DNA of 64,000 nt from Angomonas deanei. Lineage: Eukaryota > Euglenozoa > Kinetoplastea > Trypanosomatida > Trypanosomatidae. The stretch is taken from positions 558,001 to 622,000 of the forward strand of contig LR877152.1 in the NCBI GenBank assembly GCA_903995115.1, read 5' to 3'. Below, in pieces: positions 21,266 through 34,115 of the stretch (its first letter is position 1; every line of letters starts with the position of its first letter). A program made the translations under genes and the position numbers. The notes under the pieces were generated by a model that worked only from the letters and a program-made list of their open reading frames with translations, was not told the DNA's origin and made no database searches.

Positions 21266-21568
21266 TCAAAAAAATAATGCAATCAAGGTACACAACCCCA
21301 GCAACGTAAAATCCACGCCCACCCAGCCACTGCCGTCGTTATCCCCGCACGGGGTACACTTCAGCACGCCACTCAGACAAACACAATTATAATTATCATC
21401 GCAGTTAATGTTAGTTTCGTCGTACGCGTGTTGGGCGTCACAGGCCCCCATGTACACGCTGCTGATTTGTTGGCAAGAGACGATTGTTTTGGCGCAGGTA
21501 GGACTGCGGTGGGGGCAGCGGGGCTGGAGCTCTGCCGCCTTGGCGATCAGCTGACTGGCGCAACTCAT
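21266..21568 (-). CDS. Small Cys-rich protein, unknown function
   Basis: 100 residues, start MSCASQLIAKAAELQ. It has eleven cysteines, mostly spaced CxC, CxxC or singly between residues 18 and 74, then SGWVGVDFTLLGLCTLIALFF, a hydrophobic tail ending right at the C-terminus. That tail could be a membrane anchor or a GPI-attachment signal (small residues DGSG just before it), but I see no N-terminal signal peptide, which argues against a secreted GPI protein unless the N-terminus is misread. The codon composition is GC-rich in an AT-rich surround, supporting a real gene. A 19-base A run lies just before the ATG. Family not recognised. Confidence 0.5.
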   Translation of the reverse strand: MSCASQLIAKAAELQPRCPHRSPTCAKTIVSCQQISSVYMGACDAQHAYDETNINCDDNYNCVCLSGVLKCTPCGDNDGSGWVGVDFTLLGLCTLIALFF

Positions 21569-21712
21569 AATTTTGATTTTTTTTTTTTTTTTTTTGGATT
21601 GACCTTGAAAAAAAAATAAGGAGGGGGATAATGTAATGGGAAGTAAACAAAAAAAAAGAACAACGTTTCGTTTTTATTTTTGAAAAAATATCCTTTTTTT
21701 ATTTTATTTATT

Positions 21713-23213
21713 TTATAGCAATGAAAACAGCGCCTCACACAGCGCACCAATGACAATAGGATTCACCGCATTGTTCACTAATTTATAAACCGTTCCGGTG
21801 GATAAATCATAATTATTATGATTATTATTTTCAGAATTAGGATTATTATGTTCTTCCGATAATAGTAAGGAAAAGTCATCCCTGATGCCCTGCAGTCGTG
21901 CACACTCTCTAGGCGTATAAAACCGTAACGGCAGCAAAAAAGAATTATCATTTTCATTATTATTATTTTCATTTTCATTATTTTCATGAAAAATAGACGC
22001 AAATAACGCAATTTTCTGCTGCACCTCTTCCAACGCTTTTTTCATTATTGCTTCCTTACGATTTTCATTATTTTCTGAAAAAGAAGGAAAATAAGGCACA
22101 AACTCGGAATATAATTGATACGAGATGCGATAACTACTCATCAGCGTGCGCGCACAGCCACAGAGGTCACTCACTCGCCAGGAGGGATGATCCCGAAACT
22201 TTTTCAATCGTAAAAGACTGATACACTGGACGGAGGATAATTGAAATGAGGAAAGATAATCTTTTATCTTATTGTTATTGTTATGATTGTTCATGAGAAA
22301 ATGAGGTTTTTCGTTTAAAAGAAGATCCCCGACACAGGCGAAGGCTTATTATTATTATTATTATTATTTTTCCAGTGTTGCATATTTTGTTCCGCTTGAT
22401 CGAAAATGGTAGAAATAAAATTTTCATTTTCATTTTTATTTTTTATTATTATTATTTAAAATACCAACAAAATAGGTGCGTCGTCGTACTTGTGGGGAGA
22501 CGACACGGTTATCCATGACACGGCAATAAACAGAATAATTTATATAATTATTATTATTTTTATTAAAATTATGATTTTCATTTTCATTTTCATTTTTATT
22601 TTTATGATTTGACAAAAAAGGCGCACGAAGCGTTTCTAAAATATGTTCCATTTCTTTTCCATTATTTAATTCCGATAAAAACGAAACATTTTCTAATAAA
22701 AAATACGACGGCGTCGTTTGACGTAAAACTCGTATTACTTCATAAAATAACTGTCCTTTACTACTTTCCAACCCTAAATGATGTATTATTATTATTATTA
22801 TTATTTTCATTTTGATTTTGATTTTGATTCATGAAATGGGCTTTGGAAAAACTCTGACACGGGAACCCGGCGGTGAGCAGGTCGTGTCGGGGAAAGTAAT
22901 ACGAGGGAATCTCGGAAATATCGGTTTTTAATAAAATAGAATGATGATTTTCCTTTTCATTGGGGAAATTTTTTTCGTACACGGCAACGGCCGGCGCGGC
23001 ACACTCGACGGCAAACACGGAAACCCCTTTTTTATAATTTTCATTTTCATTTTTATTTTTATTATTTTCATTTTTTTGATGGAATCGTTCAATGCCCTCT
23101 CGAAACATCCCAATGCCACTAAATAACTCGGAAAAATAAAAATTGATTATTATTTTCATTATTTTGATAATTTTCTTCCATTTCGTTTCGTTTTTGAATT
23201 AAATCTTTTATCA

Positions 23214-23247
<34 letters not shown>

Positions 23248-23814
23248 TTCTAAAATAGGTGTACAGCAAGGAGAGTACACGCGAAGACCTTTTATAAAAC
23301 ACAACACACAATTATTTTCATTATTATTTTTCAAATTTAAAATAGAAAATAATAATTCATTTTTTTCATTATTATTTTCCCAATATCCGTTTACATGGAT
23401 CGCAAAACACTTTTTATGCGGAAAAAGAGCAGAAAAGTCTAAAAAAAAATTATTATTTTCATTATTTTTATTTTCGTTGGCCTCGAAATAAAACATTGGA
23501 AGAATATGGTCGTCATTGATAGAAATTTCATTCCAATTCATATTATTATTATTATTATTATTATTAAATAATATTTCATTCTCGTTTTCAAATGTATAAA
23601 GAAACTTTTCTTTTATTTCTTTATTATTATTTTTATTTTCATTATTATTATTATTTATAATTTTACAAAAATTCGTATTAAATTCCGTGACATTTTTTCC
23701 CTTTTTTAATCGTTTTTTGTCGCGTAAAATTTTAATAATTTTATTTATATTTTCACTTCCATTCACGATAAAGGCACCAACAGGGAAATAATGATGATGA
23801 TGATTATTTTCCAT
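21713..23814 (-). CDS. DNMT: C5-cytosine DNA methyltransferase, frame-interrupted and Asn-rich
   Basis: Transfers methyl from S-adenosylmethionine to cytosine in DNA. In order I see motif I (FSELFSGIGMFREGIE, near 23130), the catalytic motif IV (DLLTAGFPCQSFS, near 22870), motif VI (FLLENVSFLSEL, near 22690), motif VIII (SPQVRRRTYFVGIL, near 22480), motif IX (PRECARLQGIRDDF, near 21890) and motif X (VYKLVNNAVNPIVIGALCEALF, near 21740). About 220 residues without a recognised domain precede motif I, starting MENNHHHHYFPVG. The coding sequence changes phase about four times (near 23140, 22800, 22440 and 22335), each at an AAT tract or homopolymer, so as written it is not one open frame. All motifs are kept with their key residues, which argues against an old pseudogene. 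Kinetoplastids are known to have a DNMT of this general type. Confidence 0.75.
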
Positions 23815-24089
23815 TTGTATGAAAAAAGAATCTATTTTTATTTTTTTTTGCGTTTCGTACTTTGAAAAAGGGAGAGAAAAAGAAAATAGTGAAGAAAACG
23901 AAAAAAAAAAATTCTTTTTTTTTTTCAAAAATAAAACTCACTTTTATCATTTGTTTAAAAAAAAAGTTTTAGTTGTTAATTATAAAATTAATGTTAAATT
24001 ATCTGATTAAAAAAAAAAAATTAATGAATTAAAAAAAAAAAAAGTAAATTTAAACGAGAATTATAAAAAAAAAAATTAATTATTATTAT

Positions 24090-24468
24090 TTAATTACCGA
24101 ATCGTCTCACCTTCCAACAAAGCGGAAAACTTTCCAATTCCTTTTCTAAATTTCGTTCCACCAATAAAATTTTATTTTCATTATTATTATTTTCATTTTT
24201 TTCATTATTTATTATAAAAGCACCGTCAATCGTCATTCGTGAAATCATTTTCCACTCTTTTTTCGTTATATACAATAATCCCTTCGAGAAATAACCGAAT
24301 AGAATTACATTATTATTTTCATCGACTTGATAGGAAATAAAATGAATATCTTGGGGTAAGGTTTTGGGCAATACGATTAAATTATTATTATTATTATTAT
24401 TTTGAAAAATCGTATAACGATATGCACTGGCTTCTTCCGGTTTGGTTAACCCTATCCAAATACAATTT

Positions 24469-24527
<59 letters not shown>

Positions 24528-25477
24528 TAGCAAAGGAACGTTTTGTAATTGTAAAATAGTTTTGTGTTTACTATTTAAAAAATTATTATTATTTTCATTT
24601 TCGTTGGAAAATGAAAAATCATCGTTTAATGGAAAATTTAAAATATCGCCGTACACACTTTGCACCAAAATTTCTTTATTTTGAAAAAATAATGTATGTG
24701 GCCGAAACTTATTTTTATTCTGTTTCAGAAAAATCGGCGCCGAAATGGGAAATCCTTTTTGTAATGAAATATGCAACAAACACTGATCGAATAATAAAAT
24801 TAAACTGCCATCGTTAAACTCATTGGTCACCTGTTCAATATATTTTAATTTTTTTTCTTTTCGGGATAATTTTTCATTTTCATTTTCATTATTTTCAGAA
24901 TTATTATTATTATTATTATTATTATGAATGAAAACGGCATCGAGAAGTCCTTCTCTCGCCGGAATCGAAAACACTTCTTCCATTCTTCTCACCACGAAAT
25001 TAAAATTATTATTATTATTATTATTTTTATTTTTATTTTCATTTTCACGCCAAAATATTTTCAACAAGACAATTCGTTCATCGGTGCTAAATAAAATATA
25101 CTGTAATGTATCATTTATAAAAATGTTTTTAGGATTGTAATTTCCACTTATTTTATAGGCAAATAACGGAAAAAAATGATATTTATGATTATGATTTTGA
25201 TTTAATCGAAAACTTTCAATTCTGTTTTGTCGATTGCAAATTAAAATATTTTTTTCATAATTCATTTTTATGTTTTGTGTGTGACAGCGAAGATACATGG
25301 CAGGCGATTGAAATACTTCCGTAATGTTTTGATATAAGATGGTGCCATCCCTAGCGGCGGATAAAAATAAATTATGATTATTTTGATTATTTTTATTATT
25401 ATTATGAGAAATAATTAATAATTGAGACGATTCGTGATAATGCGTCCGGCGCTTCACTTCCGCTGGAAACCACTCAA

Positions 25478-25511
<34 letters not shown>

Positions 25512-26996
25512 TTTATTGCCGTAACGAATACTTCGTAAGCTGTCGTGCCACCCAGAAACATAAAACACCGAAGAAAAATAAATTATCGAACTGATCGGAC
25601 CTTTATGTAATGAAAAAGTAGAAAATATATTTCCATTATTATTATTATTATTTTGAGGATTTGTTTTTAAATCGAATAAGACGACATCGCCAAGACTCGT
25701 ACCGACGGCAATACAACTTCTAAATTTATGATTATTATTATTATTATTATTATTATTATTTAAATTATTATTATTATTATTTTCAGCGGCGATGGCACAG
25801 CACAGTCCAAAGCCTTGTGGCAGTCGGGCGGTAAATAACAGCTCCGTCTGTAGGGAAGATTCATTCTCTTTTTTATTATTTTTATTATTATGATTGGAAA
25901 ATAATCGCCACGCGACGACATGGCCAGCGTCGTTCGTGCCAGCAATAATAGAAATGGTTATTATTATTATTATTATTATTATTTTCAGAATTATTATTTA
26001 AATTATTATGATGAGGAAACGTATAGCTGTTCACCGACAGGGCGCGGTCGCCGCCGCTGACGGAGGGTAATATCTTTTCCAAAATAATTTCTACTTTATA
26101 AAAATCCGAAAATACACTATTTTCATTATTATTTTCCATATTTTTATTATTATTATTATTATTTTTCGCGTGTATCCCTAAACACAACTGACGCCACGTG
26201 CCATCGGCATTCGCCGTAAAAAACACAATTTTATTTTTATTTTTATTATTTTCATAATTTTTAACGATCGTCATATCCCAAACGGCGCCGCCGACACGCT
26301 CGTAAACAAAAACCGGAAAAAGCGTTTCTCCATTGTATAATACAATTTGACCGGAAAGATAACTGATTAAAATAAAAAAAGATGGCACTATATTATTATT
26401 ATTATTATTTTCAGAATTTAAAAAAACGCGGAAGCGGGGAGGCAGCACACCCGTGTGATGGTCTTGCCGCTACCGCCGCCGGTGTGCCGTATGAAATTAA
26501 AATGCGGAATGTTTTGAAAATAATGCACATGATATAATAATAAGGAACCGTCCTCTCTGGCGACCACGAGGTGAATAAAATTATGATTATTATTATTTTC
26601 AGACATATTTTGATAATAATCGATACAGCGGATACCGCTGACGTCCGGGGCAATATTTTTAACGTGTAATAATAAATTTTCCAAGTTGGATTCTTTTTCC
26701 GAAATGATTTCATTTTTTAAAATTTCATTATTATTTTCATTATTATTTTTTGGCTGACACTTTTTTTTACACTATTTTCTTTTTTATTATTCTTATTTTC
26801 TTGGGAAAGTTTTTTAGGGGTTGGAGAAGCATTAATGGATAACGACTCGGAACGTAATCTTTTTTATTATTATTATTATTATTTTCATTTTCATTATTAT
26901 TATTATTATTTATACTGGTTTCCTCATTTTGAGAGGAAAGTAATACTTCGCTGGTTTGACTACTTTTAGGGGTTCTACTCCTTTTTTGGGAGGCAT
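24090..26996 (-). CDS. WD40-repeat protein, UTP4/cirhin-like, frame-interrupted
   Basis: A beta-propeller protein rich in Asn inserts. Propeller-like blades visible include SGIRCIDYYQ...LVVAREDGSLLLYHV (26420-26640), YLSGQIVLYNG and GGAVWDMTIVK (26270-26370), GGDRALSVN, IIAGTNDAGHVVAWRLF (25900-25950), AVGTSLGDVVLFDL (about 25690), ISSIIYFSSVFYVSGWHDS, and LFLSAARDGTILY. The order RCID-REDGS, GGAVWDM, then RALS is reminiscent of UTP4, a small-subunit processome component in the nucleolus, but other WD40 families cannot be excluded. The basic, Ser-rich start MPPKK continues as RSRTPKSSQTSEV only after a phase change at a six-A run (26982-26987). Further phase changes occur near 26700, 26430 and 25960. 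From 25740 to the stop it is open. Confidence 0.55.
24470..24528. repeat. Pure AAT (sense) triplet tract
   Basis: About 19 units of AAT in the sense direction inside the WD40 gene, coding a run of Asn. Similar tracts of 14-18 units lie at 32368-32423 and 48629-48670, and shorter ones (4-10 units) occur every few hundred bases from 21.7 to 43 kb. Confidence 0.9.
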
Positions 26997-27080
26997 TTTT
27001 TTAATAATAATTATTATTTTTATTTTTCTAAAATAAAAAAAAAAAAAAATAGGAAGAGAAAAAGAAATGTATTGAAACAT
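26997..27080 (-). promoter_or_regulatory. Splice acceptor and A-rich leader of the WD40 gene
   Basis: In the sense direction, a pyrimidine-rich tract (about 27034-27068, including a 15-T run) is followed by AG at 27028-27029 and a 31-base leader of only A and T that ends in seven As including the start codon's first base. This is one of the clearest acceptor arrangements in the window. Confidence 0.6.
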
Positions 27081-27192
27081 AAAAAAAAATAACAGTTTCC
27101 TCATTATGTAGCGAAAATCAAAAAAATTAAACGTAAAAAAAAAAAACTTTTTTTATAAATCTGTATTATACACTTTTTAATTTTTTTTATTA

Positions 27193-27653
27193 TTATTTTA
27201 ATCGCTCCATCACTTGCCGATCCAACAAGGGAATATATTGGTGTTTCTGTGTATTCCATAAAATAGAATTATGATTATTATTATTTTGATTTAAAATATG
27301 ATTAAACATCGGCGATTCTTCTAACGTTTTTTTATACGGTGAAAACGAAAGTAACACTACTTTTTTATTTTTATTATTTTCATTTTCATTTTCATTATTA
27401 TTATTTTTCGATGGATCGTCTTCGACCAGACAGAACTGCGCACACCACGGCAGACGATTGGGTAATAAATGATGATTATTATTATTTTCATTTTTATTAT
27501 TATTTTGATGATGCGATAATAATATTTTTTTCATTTTCAAAATAGCGGTTTTATATAAATTATCATTTTCTTTTATTTCTTCTTCCAAATAAGTTTCTGC
27601 CTCGGTGTCCTCACCACGACCTAACACCGCAAACCTTTGTAAAATTTTATTCA

Positions 27654-27687
<34 letters not shown>

Positions 27688-29150
27688 TTCAGAAAAATAT
27701 TGTTTTATGAGTTTACTCGACGTCATGCGTCGTAGCGCACTTCGTCGCTGACAGGAAAATAAAATGTTATGTCCACCTCTCTCATAAAATACCGTTATTT
27801 CACTGCCAACGGTCGGCAGATACACCCACGGCATAATACACAATGAAATAGTATTATTATTATTATTATGATTATTATTATTATTTTCTAAAAAGAAAGT
27901 TATATTTTCTGAAATTTTTTCGCTCCACAAGAGGGCCTCCACGGCCTCGGTGGCGTCATGAAATTGATTGAGTTGATTTACAGAATAATATACCTGTTGT
28001 AGATATATATCTCTATCCAAGGCCGTAGGACAGTCGTGCGAGGGATAGGGGCAGCATGCTTTTAGTGTTTCAAACCCTTTATTTTTAGTTTTATTATTTT
28101 CAGAATTATTATTATTATTATTATTGAGAGACCAGTCCCAAGGGGCGCCGCCTGGAATAGAAAGACGAATAAAAAAAGATTTATTATTATTTTTATTTTT
28201 AAAAAATTCCGTTTGTAGAACATGGTCGAGTCGTTTAATTAAATTTTCTTTTATTTTATTATTATTATTTGGATTTGGATTTGCTAAAAACTGAATTTCA
28301 TCTTTTTGTAATGGAAGAAAAACGCGTGGCAATAATAGTAATTCATTTTCTTTATCGTTTTCAAAAAAAAAGTCAAAACTTTTTTCAATATTATTTTCCA
28401 AATTCTGAAAGTTTTGTTTTTCGTCCGGCGTCAGGGGCGGATACTTTTCTATTATTTCTCGATATAATTCTAAACTATTATTATTATTATTTTGATTATT
28501 TTTTAGTAATGAAAATAACATATAATCCTCCTCATTTTCATTTTGATGATTGAATAACCGACGACGTTTTCGCACTGTTTTTTGAATTTTTTTCAAATGC
28601 AAACGAAAACAAGATTCCCCATAATAACAATCTTTTTTATTTTTATTTTCCGGGCACAAAAGTGGCAAAGATTTTCCTTTATTGTATAATTCTAAACCTA
28701 ACGTAGGGGCTAGCTCACTTCTATCCACAATTAAAGTATTATGATTATTATTATTTTCAGAATTATTATTTTTATTTTTTTCCTCGTCTAATAATAATGT
28801 GATCGTGGGGTTGTACACGGAGGGTGGTGGCGGTGGTCTTTCCTTTTCTAAAATTCTCAATATCATTTTATTTTCATTTTCATTATTTATTATTATTATT
28901 TTATTGTTATTTCTGCCTGACAGGCGGCCAGTGCGTCTTCCTCCGAGGCATACAATGCATAACCATAATTTTTATTTTCCAAGTGGATGACTTTCATCAG
29001 TCCTGTGGTATGATCGGCTAATACGCGATGTAGCAATTCATATCGTGGATCTCTTTTATTATTATTATGATTATTATTATTATTGTTTTGGAAGGGAAGG
29101 CACTCGAGGAGGCTGGGGGGGATGTTGGAGATAAAGACGAAAGTACGCAT
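27193..29150 (-). CDS. RRM + CCCH zinc finger + D123(CDC123)-like protein, one phase break
   Basis: Starts MRTFVFISNIPP with an RNA-recognition motif: RNP2-like VFISNI at residues 4-9 and RNP1-like NYGYALYASEEDALAAC. After an AAT tract near 28880 the phase changes, and the remaining 557 codons are open to the stop. They hold a CCCH zinc finger (C-x8-C-x5-C-x3-H, LLCPENKNKKDCYYGESCFRLH minus its ends) and then a region resembling D123/CDC123 ATP-grasp proteins: FIRLSIPGGAPWDW, a leucine-rich EAVEALLWSEKI segment, LCIMPWVYLPTVGSEITVFY and VVLLSFSPYKKT. CDC123 helps assemble translation factor eIF2. The D123 match is by eye and weak in places; RRM and CCCH are firmer. No splice region lies between the two parts, so I treat them as one gene. 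Confidence 0.55.
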
Positions 29151-29245
29151 TTTTTTTTTTTTATTATTGTTTTTTTTTTTTTTTTTTTTTTTTTTTGGTT
29201 CTGTCTTTCAGAAAAAAAAAAAAGAGAGAAAGAAAAAAGTATTCA
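29151..29245 (-). promoter_or_regulatory. Splice acceptor with poly(A) leader
   Basis: In the sense direction a pyrimidine tract (29211-29240) is followed by AG at 29201-29202. The 50-base leader is almost pure A: a 26-27-base A run (29170-29196) and a second 12-base A run abutting the start codon, separated by AATAAT-type text. Confidence 0.6.
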
Positions 29246-29372
29246 GACAAAATAAAAAAAAAGAATGAAAGCGGCGTAAAAACATTTTTTTTTTTTGAAA
29301 TTTTCTTTTTTTATTGTTTTATTTTTTTATAGTTTACAATTCATAATATACAAATATTAACAGTTTTTTCCA

Positions 29373-32364
29373 TCACGACTTGGGCGCATAATAATAATAG
29401 TAATAATACTCTTCTTTTTTATTATTATTATTTTCATTTTCATTATTATTTTTCTGAAATAATAGTTTTTTAACTTGCAAGACGTGTGAGTGCAGACGAC
29501 CGGAGAGTTCCACCGTGTCTTCCAGGGATAATATCACGTCCGAGACATATTCTATTGTTTGTGCATTTTCTTTTTTTATATTTTTATTATTTTCATTTTT
29601 ATTATTTTTATATTGTTCTTGTACTTTTTCTGCGGCCGCTAACACCAAAGAGAGTGTAGCGTCTAATACATGAATACGAGATAACACCATATTATCATTT
29701 TTATTTTTTTCAAAATTATTTTCATTATGTTTCGGAAATAAAATGCGATGAAAAAAAAAATCCACCACGGCGTAAAACTTTCCGCAGTGATAATACGTCG
29801 TTAACACCGTGTGAATGATTCTAGGATCCTGACAAGATTGAAAAAAAGAAATAAAATGAAAGGCGGCCATCCATTGCTTTGATGTTATGGCGCTGCGGAC
29901 GGCAAGATCGAGGGCCCTTGGTGAAACCATTATATTATTATTATTTTAATTTTTGAATTTTTATTATTTTTGAGAAAATAAAGACTGTTGTAAAAGCTGA
30001 AAGGCGAGCTGCCACTGCTGCTCTCTAGCACACTGCTCCATTAATAACGTGAAAGAATGGGGATTGGAAAACAAAGAATTATTTTTATTTTTTAAAATTT
30101 GAGAATAAAATTGTAATGTTTGAGGTAACGGTGCGCCGCCCTTCACCATGGTCGCCAAGACCAGCTGATGATGATGATGATTATTATTATTTATAGTTAT
30201 ATTATTATTTTCATTTTTGTTTGGAAAATAAGTGTTTTGATAGAGTTGTAAGGCTTCCTGCCACTCACTGCGGTGATAAAGAGAAGTCAACGTGGATTGC
30301 ATTATGTTATAATTATTATTTTCATTATTTAAATTATTATTTTCAGAAAAATTTTGTTTGTGAATTTTATGTTTCCGAAGAAACGTCCGCATACTTTCCT
30401 CTTTTTTATTCTTTTTTTCATTATTTTCATTATTTTCATTATTTTCAATATGATTATTATTATTTTCATGATTTTGAATAGTTTTAAAAAATAGTTCTTC
30501 CTCCGGTAGCCACCGCAGCGCCGCCGCCCACAGAGAAGGTGAATTTAATTGCAAGATACAATAATACAAAGAATGATATAAGGAAGCTAGCGGACCTGGC
30601 AGACGTCGTGGCAATATCATATGATGATGATGATGATTATTTTTTTCATTTTTTATAGTTTTATTTTTATTGTTTTCCTCGTAACGCGCTAGCGCCCACA
30701 CCATAATCGTTAACTCTTCTAACGTTTTATTTTCAGAAATTTTATTATTATTATTATTTTCAGAATTATGGCCCGCAATAAAATGAATAAAAATATTCGC
30801 CGCAGAGTGCCAATCCCCTTTTTTTATGGATTGTAATCCTTTTATACTTATTTTTGTAAATTCTGTTCGTTCCATCACCGCCGTCGATAGTAATAAAATC
30901 ATTTTTCGTAAATTTTTATACTTTTTTTCATTATTTTAATAATTTTTTTCAAATTGAAATAAAAATTCCTTTTCTTTTTTGATAAAATCGTATAACCACA
31001 AACCTGCTAAATAATTTTTATGTGCTAAACAAAATTGAATCATTTCTTCTACAAAATCTAAAATATTATTATTATTATTATTTTTATTTGAAAAACTATT
31101 TTTTATGGCGTACTGTAAAACGGATTGAAACTCCTTTTTCGACGTAATTTTGTATTGAATCATTATTTTTAAAATAAACGGCGAAGACACTAATTTAATT
31201 TTATAATTATTATTATTATTATTTTCGGAAAGTTGATGAAATAATTGTAACGCTAATTGCCAATCGATATTATTTTTATTATTTTCAAAACCTTTATTAT
31301 TATTATTATTATTATTATTAAATTCCTGTTGCCATAATAATTGTAATAATTGATCCCCAACGGAAAAAGGAATTAACGGTGAAATCATATTGGAAAATAA
31401 TAAATTATTATTCTTATTTTCCCCATTCTTATTTTTATTTTTATTATTTTGTAATTTTAAAATATGCCACGACAGTCGTCGATGACTTTCACTATTCGGA
31501 ATAAAAAATGGTAAAATTTTTAAACTATCTTTTTCATTTAAATATTTTAATAATGAAATATTAAAATGATAATTTTTATTATTATTATTATTATTTTGTA
31601 AAAATAAAAGAGACGACGTAAAATGTGTCGATAACAATGGAAATAAATCGTTTATTAATAAATCTAAAAAAAACGATTTTTGTTTTCATTTTTTTCATTA
31701 TTCATTATTATGATTTTGATGAATTTCAGTCGTTAACGCCATGGCCAGTAATTCTCTTTCTTTTTCTAAATGAATAATATTATTATTATTTTTTTTTCAT
31801 GGAAATAATTATTTTGCCATAAAAACTCCGTCGTTAATAAATTTTCATTCGTTAATAATAAAACGGCAATTTCTGCAAAATGATTCAAAAATAATACATA
31901 ATTTATACTTTTTAAAATTAAAAATAATTCTCTCGACACAATGGCCAACACCACGGAAGACTCCTCTTTTATTTTTATTTTTTTCATTTTTATTATTATT
32001 TTTAAAATATTTTAAAAAAATTTCGCTAATCGATTGGATCATTTCCATTGAAAAAGGAGACTTTTCTTCTCTGAATGCATTTCGAAACAAAAAAGGAATA
32101 TTATTATTATTATTTTCTAAATTTTTATTATTATTTACCATTTGACGACAAATCGTACATAAAACGTATAAATCTTCCATAAAAAGTATTTCTTCATTTA
32201 TTTTTTGTTTTAAACTAATTTGAAACGATAAAAAACACAAATTTCGTCGAATGGTATGCGAAATAAAATAATTTTCATTTTTTTCATTATTATTTTGTTT
32301 TTTTATTATTTTTTGAGACGTATGACGCCAAACAAACGACGGCGAAAGAATCCAATCATTTTTA

Positions 32365-32423
<59 letters not shown>

Positions 32424-33854
32424 GAATAATTTTTTAATAGATTCGCAAATTGAATTATAGAAAGAACGGTAACTGGAAAAATATTATACTGTAATAATAA
32501 TAAATAATCCTTGACGAAATTATGATTTATATTTATATTTTTATTATTTTTATGATTTATATTTTGTAAACTTTCCATTATATTTATTAAAATGTGAAAT
32601 TCGTGTTTGGGCATAAAATAAGATATCATTTTTTTCCAGGACGGAATTTTTTAATAATTGAAAAATAAAATTATATTTTTCATTATTATTGAAATGATGT
32701 TGCGATAGAATCAATAATACACAAAGTTGTGTTTTTTTATTTAAATATAATAAATTATGATTTTTATTTATTATTATTTTCCGATAATAATTTTCCCCAC
32801 TTTTCGGCCATTTCAATACAATTTTCTAAACTATTTTTCTGACTTTGAATCGTTAAAAAAATAAAATTCGAAAGTGTATTAAAAAAATAATTATTATTAT
32901 TATTTTCAAAATTTATATTTTCATTATTATTATTATATTTATTAAAAATTTGAATTTTATACTGTTTTTCCACCGTTATGATATTTATTTGCAGTAAGGA
33001 TAATTGTTCTAAACAGAGTGACGTCATTTCATAAAAGAAATTATTATTATTATTAAAAAATGAAATTAAAAAAGGATAATTTTCCATTTTTTCAAATATT
33101 AAGGACACAAAAAGATGATTTATTATTTTTTCTTGAATAAAATTTAAAAAAGGTTCAACTACACTTTTTTCGGAAAAAAATAATCGATTTTCATTTTCTT
33201 GAAAATTAAATAATTTCGAATGATTTTCTATTTTACTGTAAAATAAAATCATCGCCTCTTTTTTTATTTTTATTTCATTTTCTAAAATTTGAAATAAAAA
33301 TTTTATTTCTTTTTTAATCCATTTTATTAAATAATAAATATCTTTTCCGGATAAAAAAGAATTTTGATTATTATTTAATGATTTCATTATTAGAAAATGA
33401 ATTATTATTTTCGTCAAATTCATTATTATTATTATTTAAATGAATTCAATTCGTATAAAATTTGATTTTGAAAACTATAATTTTCATTTTTATGATTATT
33501 ATTTAAATTATTATTTATCGTTTCCAAGAGATCATGAAATAATGTAACAGCGTGAATCGTTCTTTTATATTGAAACACTACCTCCGGAAATAAAAATAAA
33601 TTTTCATTTTTATTTTTTATAGTTTTATTATTATTTTTAGTATTATCGTCCGCCATTCGTAAGGCAATTCTCATCTTGGGAGAAATAAATGAATATTTAT
33701 TATTATTATTTTTATTATTTTTTTGTAAAAATGATTTAAAATAACACAAATCGGTTAAAAGTGCGTTTTTTTCATTTTCGCTAAAATTTAAAATAGTATT
33801 TTTATTATTTGAATTTTTTATTATCGAACAGAGAAATTTTCGGTTACGAATCAT
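29373..33854 (-). CDS. Large helical-repeat protein, PPR-like, many phase breaks
   Basis: I treat 29373-33854 as one gene because no pyrimidine-tract/AG spacer separates the open segments (33432-33854, 32764-33423, 31845-32240, 30936-31690, 29964-30902, 29373-29930). The best-preserved stretches look like pentatricopeptide repeats of the kinetoplastid kind with a conserved Trp: STLTSLYHRSEWQEALQLY, LLMEQCAREQQWQLAFQLL, DWQLALQLFHQLS, and AVRSAITSKQWMAAFHF. Kinetoplastid PPR proteins mostly act on mitochondrial RNA, and the start MIRNRKFLCSIIKN is basic enough to be an import signal. At least eight phase changes occur, nearly all at AAT tracts or homopolymers. The 31.6-33.8 kb part is so Asn/Ile/Phe-rich that I cannot place repeats in it; it might be a separate gene. 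Confidence 0.4.
32368..32423. repeat. AAT triplet tract inside the PPR-like gene
   Basis: About 18 AAT units (TTA on the plus strand). It separates two open segments of the PPR-like gene that are in different phases, so its length, a replication-slippage target, may be wrong or may have broken the gene. Confidence 0.85.
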
Positions 33855-34115
33855 TGAAAATAATATTCAATTTTTTAAAAAAAAAAATTATAGATTCATA
33901 AATATCTATTTTATTTTTGTTTTGTTTTTTGTATTTTCTTTAAAAAAAAAAAAAGAGAGAAAAAAAGAAATGTTAAACAGAAATAAATAAAGAAAAAAAC
34001 ACAGTTTTCACTCCCCCCACACAAAAAAAAAAAAAACAATCATACCTTAATATACAAGGAAGCATTTCAAAAAATAAATAAATATTTTATGTATTTCATT
34101 ATTATTTTTATTTTT

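Noticed and set aside
25888-25945. Arg/Trp-rich end (HERRWPCRRVAIIF) after an Asn run in the WD40 gene
   Set aside because: The neighbouring phase reads AGTNDAGHVVAWRLF, a proper WD40 blade, so the other is a shadow.
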